A DNA stretch of 64,000 nucleotides, taken from Kribbella jiaozuonensis (GTDB taxonomy: Bacteria; Actinomycetota; Actinomycetes; Propionibacteriales; Kribbellaceae). Positions 17,463 to 25,653 of the stretch are shown in pieces. How positions within the stretch are numbered: the first letter of the stretch is position 1; each line of letters begins with the position of its first letter. The position numbers and the translations under genes were made by a program. The stretch covers positions 2,294,001 through 2,358,000 of the forward strand of contig NZ_SZPZ01000001.1 of assembly GCF_005233875.1 (NCBI RefSeq), in the 5' to 3' direction. Under the pieces are notes generated by a model. It was not told where the DNA came from. It worked only from the letters and a program-made list of their open reading frames with translations, and did not search any database.

Positions 17463-18028
17463 TGCCGATGCGACGAGTGGCTTTCAAGGACCCGACGGCC
17501 CAGCGGGCTGTGCCCGAAGAGCTCCTGGAGGGGCTGCTGGAGGCACTTTTTGCGCTCTCAGCGGGGGAGACTCACATCCTGGTTCTTCGATTTGGGCTAC
17601 TCGATGGCATGCCGTGGACCCTCGCTGAGATTGCCGAACCCTATGGGGTGACGGAAGAACGCGTTCGGCAGATCGAGGGCAAGGCGATGAGCAAGCTCCG
17701 CCATCCAGCACACTCACAAAAGCTTCGAGATGCGTTGCTCGACGATGGGTTCCGGCTGCCCGAACCCCTGCGCCGACGCGTTCTCGAACGCTTTTACCAG
17801 AAGGCCGGCCAGGGCATCCCTGGAGACGGTCGATTGCCTCTGATCTTTTGTGATCGCCACGGGTGGAGGGAAGCGCCGCGAGCGACCGCCAGGATCTGCG
17901 AGGCCTGCATATGCCCGCTGCCGCGCAGTTGGACAGGCCGTCCGCCGCAGTATTGCTCTGGCGGTTGCCGCCAGGCTGCTTATCGACGACGCCTGAAGAC
18001 ATCGAAGAATCCGAGGGGTGGACGCTAG
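17462..18028 (+). CDS. Sigma-70 region 4 protein with C-terminal zinc ribbon
   Basis: 188 aa. LSAGETHILVLRFGLLDG, then LAEIAEPYGVTEERVRQIEGKAMSKLRHP is region 4.2 of sigma-70 factors, which reads the -35 box. Regions 1-3 are absent. The last 45 residues have ICEACICPL and YCSGGCRQAAYRRR, a CxxC...CxxxC zinc ribbon. With only region 4 it cannot be a full sigma factor; it may work as a transcription regulator or anti/co-sigma protein for element genes. AAGGAG precedes the ATG, which overlaps the upstream stop. It converges on the integrase gene. Confidence 0.75.
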   Translation: MPMRRVAFKDPTAQRAVPEELLEGLLEALFALSAGETHILVLRFGLLDGMPWTLAEIAEPYGVTEERVRQIEGKAMSKLRHPAHSQKLRDALLDDGFRLPEPLRRRVLERFYQKAGQGIPGDGRLPLIFCDRHGWREAPRATARICEACICPLPRSWTGRPPQYCSGGCRQAAYRRRLKTSKNPRGGR

Positions 18029-18060
18029 ATGAGTCGGTTCGCACCAAGCGCCCGTCAAGC

Positions 18061-19713
18061 CTACGAGCCTTCCAGGCGGAGTTCTGTGACAGTGGCAATA
18101 GGGGCCTTGTCGTTCGCGAGCACCGTCGCACGCTTTCCCCTTGATGCTGCGACGAGGCCTCCTGCCACGAGCAGTGCGACCGCACGGTGAGCCGTGCTCG
18201 GGGAGACACCGTAGCGGCTGGCCAACATCTTTTCTGGCGGCAACGGGTCACCGTGCCCCAGGATGCCGGCGTCAATCGCGCCGCGTAGGTCGGCTGCGAT
18301 CCGTTCGTATAGCTTGAGGTCTTCATCCATGACGTCCGGCACGGCAGGCTTGGAGGCATCGGATTCACGTGCCGTCGGCCTGGCGGGCAGACGCACGGGC
18401 GTTGCTCCTGCCGCGCGCTGATCGGCCTCCGACCACCAGGCTGTGTAGACGCGGAGCGTCGTGGTGCCACCCCCCGAGTGACCCAAGCGTCCAGCGGCGG
18501 AACGCACGTTGTAGCCCGCCATGATCAGCTCGGTTGCGTTGTAGTGGCGGTGGTTCTTGAGCTCGGTTTCGATTCCGAGTCGCTTTGCCATCCTCGCGTA
18601 GCGTTTGCTGACGGAGTCCGGATGAAGCGGCCGGCTTCCGTCCGGCGCTGAAGAGAAGATGTACCCGTCCGGGTCGAATGGGAGTCCGAGCTCGGCGGCG
18701 CGCTGGCGGCAGCGTGATTCGTGTTCGTCGAGGACGGCGTCGGGCTCGGGGTCCATGACGATCCGTCGGTGTTGATGTGTCTTGGTGTCCTTCTCCTCGA
18801 GTTGGCCGGCGTCGTTCACGAAGATCGAGCGTCGGACGTTGAGGACCGACGTGGCGCCGTCTTCCCGGCGCGTGCGATCGCTCCAGCGCAGCGCGCACAT
18901 CTCCCCGCGGCGATTGCCGGTCGTGGTCTTCGTGGATAGGAAGGCGCCCCAGTCCTCGTCCTCTTTCCAGGCTTCTGTGAGCAGGCGACCGACTTCGTCG
19001 ACAGTCGGCGGGTGTGGATCTGGCGTGGGCAATCCGGGCTTGCTCGCATGCTCGGCGGGATTCACCGCGATCCATCCCCACACCACTGCCCGATCGAGGG
19101 CACCGCTGAGGATCCAGTGGATCTGGCGAATGGTTGAGTCGCCGAGGCCTTTGCACACGTGCGGTTTGCACATGCGGCGGCAGCGGCGGCATCCCTGAGG
19201 GTTGTTGCGAGGGCAGCGGTTGCCCTCGTGCTCGTCGCACTGATGAGCACCCGCCGTACGGTGGTCGATGAACTCTTTGCCGTCGCAGTGAAGGCGGCAG
19301 CGGCGGAGTTCGGCGTAGAACGAATCGAGGATCTCGACGCCGGTGCCGATCTGGCCGAGTTTCGCCAGCGGTGTTGTGTCGAGGAGTGGCTTGATGTGGT
19401 TCTTGTACTTCGAGCGGTACCCCCGCAAGGTCAGCACGTCGACGTCGACAATCTCGAAGTACTTGGCGATGAGCTGGCCGACGTTGGCGCGGGTCTTTGG
19501 GTTCCGCCCTTCGTCGACCTGGTTGAGGAAACGGGTCTTGAGCTTCTCCGCCTCCTGAGCTTGCCGCGGGCCGGGTGGCACGGTTTCTTGCAGGTAGAAG
19601 GGCCTCTTCGTAACGGGATCCTGACCGGCGTACACCCGCACTCGCAGCGCCCCCGAGGGGAGCGCAGTGATATTGCCGCGCTGACGCTCCCGCGGCTTCC
19701 CCGATGCGGCCAT
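18061..19713 (-). CDS. Tyrosine integrase with Cys-rich insert and C-terminal GntR-type domain
   Basis: 550 aa. After an N-terminal arm-binding part, a Cys/His-rich stretch (about residues 138-193: CRLHC, HQCDEH, NRCPRN, CRRCRRMC) is inserted in the core-binding domain. The catalytic domain has TGNRRGEMCALRW (first Arg), NHRHYNATEL (box with the second Arg; the usual first His is Lys-Asn here), LGHSGGGTTTLRVY with the nucleophilic Tyr. Residues about 465-535 (LYERIAADLRGAIDAGIL, LPPEKMLASRYGVS, RAVALLVAGGLV) form a GntR winged helix. It integrates and excises the element at the adjacent tRNA. The fused domain may regulate its own expression or direct recombination. No separate excisionase is seen. 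Confidence 0.9.
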   Translation of the reverse strand: MAASGKPRERQRGNITALPSGALRVRVYAGQDPVTKRPFYLQETVPPGPRQAQEAEKLKTRFLNQVDEGRNPKTRANVGQLIAKYFEIVDVDVLTLRGYRSKYKNHIKPLLDTTPLAKLGQIGTGVEILDSFYAELRRCRLHCDGKEFIDHRTAGAHQCDEHEGNRCPRNNPQGCRRCRRMCKPHVCKGLGDSTIRQIHWILSGALDRAVVWGWIAVNPAEHASKPGLPTPDPHPPTVDEVGRLLTEAWKEDEDWGAFLSTKTTTGNRRGEMCALRWSDRTRREDGATSVLNVRRSIFVNDAGQLEEKDTKTHQHRRIVMDPEPDAVLDEHESRCRQRAAELGLPFDPDGYIFSSAPDGSRPLHPDSVSKRYARMAKRLGIETELKNHRHYNATELIMAGYNVRSAAGRLGHSGGGTTTLRVYTAWWSEADQRAAGATPVRLPARPTARESDASKPAVPDVMDEDLKLYERIAADLRGAIDAGILGHGDPLPPEKMLASRYGVSPSTAHRAVALLVAGGLVAASRGKRATVLANDKAPIATVTELRLEGS

Positions 19714-19817
19714 GCTGCGACGTTAACACGAGTTCATGTCACGGGACATGTCACGAATGGTTCTGGATCAGTCGCAGGTCACGGCCAAATGTGGCCGTGA
19801 CCTGCGGTTTTGCGGAG

Positions 19818-19891
19818 TAGGGCGGACGGGACTCGAACCCGTGACCCAGGGATTATGAGTCCCCTGCTCTAACCAGCTGAGCTACCGCCCC
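19818..19891 (-). tRNA. tRNA with anticodon CAT (elongator Met, or Ile2)
   Basis: The minus strand reads GGGGCGGTAGCTCAGCTGG at the 5' end, anticodon loop CTCATAA, and TTCGAGTC in the T-arm; the acceptor stem closes with one G-U pair and discriminator A. No CCA is encoded. It is either elongator tRNA-Met or tRNA-Ile with a CAT anticodon read after lysidine modification; the two cannot be told apart safely by eye. Its 3' end is the probable attachment site of the element to its left. Confidence 0.9.
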
Positions 19892-20018
19892 GTGTGCGGG
19901 TGATCGTATCGGGTTGGTGGGGGTGGGGTGTGAAACCAGGGTGGGGTCAGGGGTTCGACGGAGTGCTGGTGACCAGCTAGCGGGCATGATGGAGGCAGTC
20001 CGGATGAGAGGAACTCCC

Positions 20019-20156
20019 ATGGGCTGGTTCATTTTTCTGGTGATCGTGGTAGGCGCGATCGCGGCGTACAAGTATCGCGTGCCGCTGCTGGCGAAGATTC
20101 TCGGGCAGCCGCAGGATCGGATTCAGCGGGCGATCGATCGGAAGAAGGGCAAGTAG
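20019..20156 (+). CDS. Small membrane protein, 45 aa
   Basis: GAGGA sits 6 bp before the ATG. One hydrophobic helix (WFIFLVIVVGAIAAYKY) is followed by a basic tail ending RKKGK. Short proteins of this form are frequent in actinobacteria; the role is unknown. A strong terminator follows at 20187-20217. Confidence 0.6.
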   Translation: MGWFIFLVIVVGAIAAYKYRVPLLAKILGQPQDRIQRAIDRKKGK

Positions 20157-20186
20157 GCGAGCGCCGACGGCCCCGGAGACGTGGAG

Positions 20187-20217
20187 AGGCCCCGACCGCT
20201 GGGTGCGGTCAGGGCCT
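20187..20217. terminator. Bidirectional terminator
   Basis: AGGCCC and GACCGC (20187-20199) pair with GCGGTC and GGGCCT (20205-20217), with one mismatch and a 5-base loop. It lies between the 3' ends of two convergent genes. Confidence 0.75.
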
Positions 20218-20238
20218 CGTTTGCTCACGCGGTGACGG

Positions 20239-20901
20239 TCAGCCGACGCGTACGGCGGCGACCGAGGCGGAGGCGGTGATCTCGCCGCCGCCGGCGGCGC
20301 TGCCGTCGTCGTTGTAGCCGAAGGCGAAGACCTCGACGGTGGTTGCCTTGGCGACTGTCACGATCTTGACGGTTGCGCCGGTCAGCTCGCGGTCCTTCGC
20401 GGGCGAGATCTCGGCGCCGAGGATGGTGCCGTAGTCGGTGCCGAACGCCGTGTCGGAGGCGCCGACTCGGAGCGCGAGTTGCGGGCGCGTGCCCGGTGCG
20501 CCCGCGGTGGTGCGGGCGAAGAAAGCGGTCGAGTTCAGCAGCCAGGTGCCCGGCTGCAGGCTGAACTCGCCCACCTTGGTCTTGTTGGTCTTGAACGACC
20601 CGCCGATCTTCGCGATCGCCACCGGATCGAAGTCCTTCGCGACACCCGACTTGCCATAGACGTCGGTGTCCTTCAGGAACGCGTTCCGGTCGGCCGGCAC
20701 GATCTTGCTCGCGGGCAGGCTGTTGTCCACGACCTGCGTAGCGGCGACCGAGCGCGGGCAGAGCGGGTACGAGAGGCTCTTGCAGTCCGGCTTCACGGCG
20801 CCGTTCGCAGCAACCGTGACACCGACCAGCACACCGGCCCCGAGCACGGCCGCGACCAGCAGCCGTCCGCTCTTGGTGTTCAGGAACTTCTTGACGTTCA
20901 C
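20239..20901 (-). CDS. Secreted protein of unknown function, 220 aa
   Basis: GTG 20901 with AAGGA 8 bp upstream. The start VNVKKFLNTKSGRLLVAAVL, then GAGVLVGVTVAANGAV, is a Sec signal peptide. The mature part begins with two Cys (PDCKSLSYPLC) and then beta-rich sequence (GSFKTNKTKVGEFSLQPGTW, VTVAKATTVEVFAFGYNDDG), like a jelly-roll. The family is not recognised. Confidence 0.7.
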   Translation of the reverse strand: MNVKKFLNTKSGRLLVAAVLGAGVLVGVTVAANGAVKPDCKSLSYPLCPRSVAATQVVDNSLPASKIVPADRNAFLKDTDVYGKSGVAKDFDPVAIAKIGGSFKTNKTKVGEFSLQPGTWLLNSTAFFARTTAGAPGTRPQLALRVGASDTAFGTDYGTILGAEISPAKDRELTGATVKIVTVAKATTVEVFAFGYNDDGSAAGGGEITASASVAAVRVG

Positions 20902-20996
20902 AGGGTTTCCTTCCCCTCCATCCCCGAGGCCCCCTCGGGATCTGCAGAGGAACGTACCGGCAAAGTGTTGGTCTAGGCCACTATCAAACCCTTGTT

Positions 20997-21599
20997 TCAG
21001 GTGGGGAAGTTTCGGCACCACGCGGTGAGCGTGATTTTCGCGGTCGTGCCCAGGTCGGTGTCCACCGGCCAGACGACCGCGTGCTCGCCCTTGCCTCGGG
21101 CAACGGCGAGGTAGGTGCCGGATGCCTTGTCCGCACCGGCTTCGACCGTGCTGGACCAGGAGATCGCGGCCAGTGCCGTTTCACCCTTGCGAAGGACGAG
21201 TTTCTTCGGGCCTGGGTCGATCGCCATGTACGACGTGCCGTGGGTCGCGGTCACGTTCATCGCTCGGCGATCGGCGTCGAGCACCGCGATGTCGGGGTAG
21301 CCGTCGACGGTGATCGGTGTGGAGCGGCAGTTGGTCAGCTTGACCACCACGGCTCGGTGGCCGAGGGCGGCGTCGACCGGTCCGACGGTGATCGAGGCGC
21401 CGGAGTCCGGGCAGGTCGGCCGCGGCGGTGCGGGCGTCGGATCGGGGTGAACGGTGGTGAAGGGAGTGGGGCCGAGCGGCCGGGGCGTCAACTGCGTGAA
21501 GGACGGCTTGCTGTCAGTCGTCACAGCTGCGCTTTCGGTGCCGCAAGCGGTGAGGAGTAGCAGTCCGGCAAGAAGCCCCACCTGGGCGCGACGGTGCAT
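20997..21599 (-). CDS. DUF4232-like lipoprotein, 200 aa
   Basis: MHRRAQVGLLAGLLLLTACG is a lipoprotein signal with lipobox LTAC. A Pro/Thr linker is followed by a beta-sandwich part (ITVGPVDAALGHRAVVVKLTN, INVDGYP-like IPITVDGYPDIAVLD, LVLRKGETALAAISW) as in actinobacterial DUF4232 lipoproteins. It should be anchored outside the membrane; ligand unknown. Confidence 0.75.
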   Translation of the reverse strand: MHRRAQVGLLAGLLLLTACGTESAAVTTDSKPSFTQLTPRPLGPTPFTTVHPDPTPAPPRPTCPDSGASITVGPVDAALGHRAVVVKLTNCRSTPITVDGYPDIAVLDADRRAMNVTATHGTSYMAIDPGPKKLVLRKGETALAAISWSSTVEAGADKASGTYLAVARGKGEHAVVWPVDTDLGTTAKITLTAWCRNFPT

Positions 21600-21634
21600 T
21601 CGTCGAACCTACCTGCGGTCGCGGGCCACGAAAA

Positions 21635-21664
21635 AGCCGGGCTCCTGTGAAGAGGAGACCGGCT
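21635..21664 (-). terminator. Terminator of tRNA-Asn
   Basis: AGCCGG (21635-21640) pairs with CCGGCT (21659-21664) with an inner CTCC/GGAG stem; on the minus strand a T-run follows (plus-strand A at 21631-21635). It lies 10 bp after the tRNA-Asn. Confidence 0.7.
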
Positions 21665-21673
21665 GGTTTGTTG

Positions 21674-21746
21674 CTCCCGCGACTGGACTCGAACCAGTAA
21701 CCTGCCGGTTAACAGCCGGCTGCTCTGCCAATTGAGCTACGCGGGA
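21674..21746 (-). tRNA. tRNA-Asn (anticodon GTT)
   Basis: On the minus strand the acceptor stem TCCCGCG pairs with CGCGGGA, the D-arm is AGCTCAATTGGC-like, the anticodon loop reads CTGTTAA and the T-arm has GGTTCGAGTCC. CCA is not encoded. Confidence 0.95.
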
Positions 21747-21839
21747 TCGTGGTAGTGCGTGACCCCGAAACCCTGAGGACCTGAGTAGGTTAGCAGGCGG
21801 GCAGCGAACTACAAAAACGGGATTCGGCTGCCTGCGGGG

Positions 21840-22379
21840 TCAGATTCCGAACTCGTCGCGGACCTGCCGGAGTGCTGCCTCCGCGGCATCCACGACGCCC
21901 GGCTGGTCGGGCTCCAATCCCTTGTCCAGAACGAGGTTCCAGCTGACCGGGGCGTCCGTGACGGACGGATTCCGGCGGCCAACGATGCGTACGCCGCGTT
22001 TGCCCGCCAGCGGCACGTGCCGCTGGACGATGATGCTCGCGTCGACGCGTTCGCGGAGCAGTTGGCCGAAGCGTCCGGGGTCCTCGACCTTGAGCTCGGT
22101 CGCACGCAGCGGAGTACCGAAGTCGGTGGTCTCGTAGATGTGCAGCACAGATGCTTCGGAGTCCCAGCCGGCGCGCTCGATCTGCTCCCAGCCGACCCGG
22201 CGGTCGGCGTCGGTAGAGTCCGACGGCAGGTAGACGGCTGTCCGCGTGCCGGCGGCCCAGCGGCCGTTGGTCAGCTGTACGGCGGCCAGGATGTCTTCCT
22301 TGCTCCCGGTCGACTCGCGGGCGGCTGCCGAGACGGCGTCAGCCAGCTCACGCGGCCAGGAGGTGCGGAGAAGTCTCAC
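21840..22379 (-). CDS. Conserved hypothetical protein, 179 aa
   Basis: Starts MRLLRTSWPRELADAVSAAA and shows mixed alpha/beta composition with TRTAVYLPSDSTDADRRVGW and LKVEDPGRFGQLLRERV. Likely cytosolic. The family is not recognised; comparable proteins occur in actinobacteria. It follows the split sigma-factor gene by 42 bp on the same strand, so it may be its operon partner. Confidence 0.65.
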   Translation of the reverse strand: MRLLRTSWPRELADAVSAAARESTGSKEDILAAVQLTNGRWAAGTRTAVYLPSDSTDADRRVGWEQIERAGWDSEASVLHIYETTDFGTPLRATELKVEDPGRFGQLLRERVDASIIVQRHVPLAGKRGVRIVGRRNPSVTDAPVSWNLVLDKGLEPDQPGVVDAAEAALRQVRDEFGI

Positions 22380-22421
22380 ATGGTCATCATCCCAGTCGGC
22401 TCCAAGTCGGTGGGTCGAGGG

Positions 22422-23075
22422 TCAGGCGACATAGTCGCGGAGCTGGGGGAGGGCTCGACGGCGAAGGTGGCGGAGTGCTTCGCGTTCCAGGGTGCGAACT
22501 CGTTCGGTGGTCAGGTCCAGGCGGGTGGCCGTTTCTTCAGGAGTGCAAGGGATCCGGCCCTGCAGGCCGTACCGGTGCAGCAGGACGGATTGATGTAGGT
22601 CGTCGAGGAACTGCAGATGGTGAGCCAGGTCACGGCGAAGGGCGGCGCGCAGGACGATCGGGTCGTCGTCGATCACCGAATCGGAGTCGTCGAGGTCCAG
22701 CGTCTCGGGTTGCATCCGCCACGCCTGGGCGCGCTCGACCCGCGCGACGGTAAGGCCGGTCGCGTGGGCCAGCTCGGGGTTGGTCGGCTCCCGCCCCAGC
22801 TGCTGCGTCAGGTCGTTGCGGCTCGTCGCCACCCGGGAGGCGTCGGCGTACGCCTGGGCCGGCATCCGGACCAGCCGCGAGCGGTCCGAGATCGCGCGCC
22901 CGATCGACTGGCGGATCCACCAGATCGCGTACGTCGAGAACCGGTGCCCCAGCCGATGATCGAACCGCTCCACCGCCCGCATCAGCCCGATATTGCCCTC
23001 CTGGATCAGATCCAGCAGCGAGATGCCCTTCCCGGCGTACCTCCGGGCCAACGACACGACGAGTTCCAAGTTCAC
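22422..23075 (-). pseudogene. Sigma-70 family factor, C-terminal part (gene split by prophage)
   Basis: 217 aa. [16 protein letters not shown], then [19 protein letters not shown] and [19 protein letters not shown] are regions 2.1-2.4 of a primary-like sigma-70 factor; region 3 and region 4 ([19 protein letters not shown]) follow. Region 1.2 and the real start are missing. The codon before Asn-Leu is GTG, contributed by the phage arm, so translation could restart there, but no ribosome site precedes it. The missing N-terminal part lies at 41303-41578 on the same strand, 18.3 kb away. Group-2 alternative sigma factors of this size often govern stress or development; which one this is cannot be said. 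Confidence 0.92.
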
Positions 23076-23101
23076 GGATACGCTATACAGCCATGAGGGA
23101 C
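23067..23101. other. attL junction with phage arm
   Basis: CAAGTT (23067-23072) is shared with attR. The phage side contains ACAGCCATGAGGGAC (23087-23101), the exact reverse complement of 41298-41312 at attR. In the excised circle these would form the two arms of a symmetric attP, as serine integrases use. The integrase ATG (23093) lies inside this arm. Confidence 0.8.
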
Positions 23102-24589
23102 TCTCACGTCAGCAGCAGCAAGCTCCGCGCAGCCATCTACGTCCGCATCTCGAAGGACCGTGAGCTAGGCAAGGCAGGGGAAGGGCTAGGCGTACAACGC
23201 CAGCAGCAGGACTGCCAGGAGCTGGCAGACCGGATGGGGTGGCAGGTCGTAGAGGTCTTCCGGGACAACGACAGGTCAGCCAGCAACGGGAAGCTCCGAG
23301 AGGACTACCAACGGCTCCTGGACTGGATCAGGGAAGGCCAGATTGACGTGGTGGTGGTGTGGCACACCGACCGCCTCCACCGCAGCACCACAGAGCTTGA
23401 GGAATACGCCAAGGTCTGCAATGCGATGAATGTCCCGACCCACACTGTGAAGTCGGGGCACATTGATCTGAAGACACCAACGGGCCGGATGGTTGCAGGC
23501 ATCTTGGGTCTTACAGCTCGATTCGAAGTCGAACACAAAGCAGAGCGATTGGCTGCCAAGTACAGGCAGATGGCGATTGACGGGAAGTCTCGCCGGGTAT
23601 CAGCTCGCCCCTTCGGTTTCGAGAGGGACGGAATCACCATCAAGCCCGATGAAGCTGCTGAGCTGCTGAAGGCAACCAGAGCTGTGAACGCTGGTGAGGG
23701 CCTGAAGGCAATCTGCCGGGATCTGAATTCACGTGGGATCAAAACCACCATGGACAAGGAGTGGAGCTACACATCTCTCCGGAAGATGCTGCTTCGTCCC
23801 CGGAACATCGGGCAGTCGGTTTACCGGGGTCAGGTTGTAGGTGAAGCCGAATGGGATGCCGTCGTTCCCATTGGCGAGTTCCTGACTTGCCAGCGGATTC
23901 TTACTGATCCCTCACGGAGGACAACCCCCGGCAGTGGGCGGAAACATCTGCTCACCAACATTGCCAAGTGCGGGAAGTGCGGGAAGGGGCTGCTACCCGG
24001 CATGCGACCCAACCGGGACGGCACACCGTTCCGTATGTACCGGTGTTGCGTGTATCGGGACATCGAAGAGCTTGAGCACCTGGTCTCCCGTGCTGTGGTG
24101 CTGATCCTGACCAAGCACGACGCACGGAAGCTACTCACTCCCGCACAGCCGGCCAGCAAAGACCTGGAGCAGGAACGATCTGCAATCGAAGCGCAGATGA
24201 ACGAAGCTGCTGATGCATTCACGGCCAAGCTGATCACCATGGCTCAGCTCACTCGAATCACTTCTGATCTTCAGGATCGGATGGAAAAGATTGATGCCGG
24301 ACTGATCGACAGGGACCGTGCTCGAATCTTCGATGGCCTGATCTCGGTTCCGGATGTGATGAAGGCTTGGAAGAGTTTGTCTCTGGCTCGAAAGCGGACG
24401 GTCGTGAACACGCTCTTCACGATCACGGTTCAGCCAGTTGGCCGGGGCAAGGTTGCAACCGCGGAACACACCACAATTCGTCTCAAGAACGAAGTGGCAC
24501 ATGTCCTGGATATGAGTGACCTGAGCACCATGATCGGGGCATTCCCGGATGAATCCCAGATGGCGGAAGTTGTCCGGGCCTTCTCCTGA
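23093..24589 (+). CDS. Large serine recombinase (phage integrase), 498 aa
   Basis: [12 protein letters not shown] carries the catalytic Ser; [36 protein letters not shown] and [23 protein letters not shown] complete the resolvase domain (1-150). The recombinase domain ([11 protein letters not shown] to SVYRGQVVG) and a zinc ribbon ([12 protein letters not shown], then YRCC) with coiled coil follow. It inserts the phage into the sigma gene. Excision would need a directionality factor, which I cannot identify. The gene starts 18 bp from the junction with the truncated sigma gene and runs away from it. Confidence 0.93.
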   Translation: MRDSHVSSSKLRAAIYVRISKDRELGKAGEGLGVQRQQQDCQELADRMGWQVVEVFRDNDRSASNGKLREDYQRLLDWIREGQIDVVVVWHTDRLHRSTTELEEYAKVCNAMNVPTHTVKSGHIDLKTPTGRMVAGILGLTARFEVEHKAERLAAKYRQMAIDGKSRRVSARPFGFERDGITIKPDEAAELLKATRAVNAGEGLKAICRDLNSRGIKTTMDKEWSYTSLRKMLLRPRNIGQSVYRGQVVGEAEWDAVVPIGEFLTCQRILTDPSRRTTPGSGRKHLLTNIAKCGKCGKGLLPGMRPNRDGTPFRMYRCCVYRDIEELEHLVSRAVVLILTKHDARKLLTPAQPASKDLEQERSAIEAQMNEAADAFTAKLITMAQLTRITSDLQDRMEKIDAGLIDRDRARIFDGLISVPDVMKAWKSLSLARKRTVVNTLFTITVQPVGRGKVATAEHTTIRLKNEVAHVLDMSDLSTMIGAFPDESQMAEVVRAFS

Positions 24590-24599
24590 GCCACGGAAC

Positions 24600-24629
24600 G
24601 GGGCCTCTGAGGCGATTTCAGCCCCTTTT
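24600..24629 (+). terminator. Terminator after integrase
   Basis: GGGG/CCCC and CTGA/TCAG stems (24600-24625) are followed by TTTT. It lies 10 bp beyond the integrase stop. Confidence 0.6.
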
Positions 24630-24676
24630 AGGCACTGGGAGCTACCCCCGGACCCTTCAAGCCGTTAAAACGGCTC

Positions 24677-24943
24677 CTACGGCTTCTTGCGCCTGTCCAG
24701 TCCCAGAGCCTTGAACACTTCTGCCGGTGCACCGTCGAGCAGCTCAGCCAATGGCATCTTGAGTGCTTGGCAAAGTAGGACCAGATCTCCGGTCCTGATG
24801 TGACGGGACTTTGATTCCAGGCTGGATACCATCGTCCTGGTCCAACCCATGTCGTCAGCAAGGTCTTGCTGGCTGATCCGCAGGCGGGCGCGGGCAGCTC
24901 TCACGTTGCCTGCAATCAGCTCGTCCAGTGCCTCCGCCTCCAC
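24677..24943 (-). CDS. XRE-family HTH regulator (copy 2), probable phage repressor
   Basis: 88 aa: DELIAGNVRAARARLRISQQDL, DMGWTRTMVSSLESKSRHI, ALKMPLAELLDGAPAEVFKALGL. It aligns end to end with the regulator at 11433-11699. In a prophage this position, next to the integrase and divergent from a small gene, is that of the lysogeny repressor. It lacks a protease or oligomerisation domain, so induction would not be of the RecA-cleavage type. Confidence 0.85.
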   Translation of the reverse strand: MEAEALDELIAGNVRAARARLRISQQDLADDMGWTRTMVSSLESKSRHIRTGDLVLLCQALKMPLAELLDGAPAEVFKALGLDRRKKP

Positions 24944-25018
24944 ATCTCGAATCGTGCCTGTTCAGGCTTCACCCGTCATGCCGCAACATCCCTCACTCTG
25001 AGCCCATCAGTTTCATCA

Positions 25019-25035
25019 TGAGTCAAACTGACTCA
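25019..25035. promoter_or_regulatory. Perfect 17-bp palindrome, likely XRE operator
   Basis: TGAGTCA-AAC-TGACTCA is fully symmetric. Further partial copies (ACTCTGAG at 24995-25002, CTCAGAGT at 25032-25039, GACTC/GAGTC at 25046-25064) surround it. The cluster fills the gap between the divergent XRE and small-protein genes, as a repressor operator region would. Confidence 0.7.
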
Positions 25036-25087
25036 GAGTGTGGAAGACTCGCTCACATTGAGTCGGAATTGAGCGGAAGGAACTTCG

Positions 25088-25345
25088 ATGGGTGTCGAGT
25101 GGGGTGGTTACGGTCCGCAGAGGACCTACGCAGGCCAGTGCATGTCTACATATCGAAGTGTTCCGGGACGTGACTGGTTCCAGTACTGCTCACTGCCGAA
25201 GTACCCCGAGCACACCCACCATCAGGCGAATGATGCGGGCGGCCACTACCTCATGGGCTGGAGTGATGAGTCCGCAACAGAGGCAGAGCTGAAACACCAA
25301 GAGCACATCAACAAGCCAGCCAGGGGGCGAGTAAGGCGTGCGTAG
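25088..25345 (+). CDS. Small conserved Cys/His protein, 85 aa (copy 2)
   Basis: GGAAGGA precedes the ATG. CMSTYRSV, then FQYCSLPKYPEHTHHQANDA and GGHYLMGWSDES match the protein at 11803-12021, with conserved Cys and His residues likely to bind metal. The C-terminal tail is basic and differs between copies. Divergent from its XRE partner. In phage terms it could be a Cro-like, excision-directing or accessory factor; none of these is shown. Confidence 0.7.
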   Translation: MGVEWGGYGPQRTYAGQCMSTYRSVPGRDWFQYCSLPKYPEHTHHQANDAGGHYLMGWSDESATEAELKHQEHINKPARGRVRRA

Positions 25346-25373
25346 CCCGCATCGTCACCCTGGCTGATCCAAC

Positions 25374-25411
25374 GGAAGACCCCCGGTTCGCTCCATGGCC
25401 GGGGGTCTTCC
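25374..25411. terminator. Perfect 13-bp hairpin, bidirectional terminator
   Basis: GGAAGACCCCCGG (25374-25386) and CCGGGGGTCTTCC (25399-25411) are exactly complementary. It separates the early plus-strand genes from the end of the minus-strand structural operon. Confidence 0.8.
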
Positions 25412-25463
25412 TCATGATGTTCTTATTCAGTTGCATCAGGCATCGAAGTTGGCCGGCTGGCTA

Positions 25464-25637
25464 CTACCTGACCAACTCATCGCGGATGAAGGTCACTGTC
25501 AGGTTGCCAGCTCGCGTGTCGTAGCGAACGTCTTGTGCCGAGCTGATCAACAGCTCCGCTACTCGCTTCGCTTCGTCCAGGTCTTCGAGCACACCGGACA
25601 GGACGGTTGTCATCGCAGTGACTGCCAGATCTTCCAC
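25464..25637 (-). CDS. Small phage protein, 57 aa
   Basis: GTG 25637 opens VEDLAVTAMTTVLSGVLEDL, then AKRVAELLISSAQDVRYDTR and a final VTFIRDELVR; this is normal protein composition. It follows the last tail gene by 16 bp on the same strand and precedes the operon terminator. The ribosome site is weak and no family is recognised. Confidence 0.5.
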   Translation of the reverse strand: MEDLAVTAMTTVLSGVLEDLDEAKRVAELLISSAQDVRYDTRAGNLTVTFIRDELVR

Positions 25638-25653
25638 GCCGTCAGCCTAGGTC

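Larger units (their letters stand above)
1..19818. mobile_element. Integrative conjugative/mobilizable element, right part
   Basis: The stretch runs from a relaxase-helicase cut by the window start to a tyrosine integrase whose start lies about 105 bp from the 3' end of a tRNA gene (19818-19891). Relaxase, prim-pol, DNA methyltransferase, regulators, defence-like genes and an integrase beside a tRNA are the usual content of actinobacterial integrative elements. No coupling protein (TraB/FtsK or VirD4) or type IV secretion gene is visible here, so whether it self-transfers cannot be judged. The left attachment site lies outside the window. The exact right boundary is inferred to lie within or just beside the tRNA 3' end. 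Confidence 0.8.

Noticed and set aside
24590..25460. Toxin-antitoxin system
   Set aside because: The XRE and Cys/His genes are divergent, while toxin-antitoxin genes are normally in one operon; no known toxin fold is seen.
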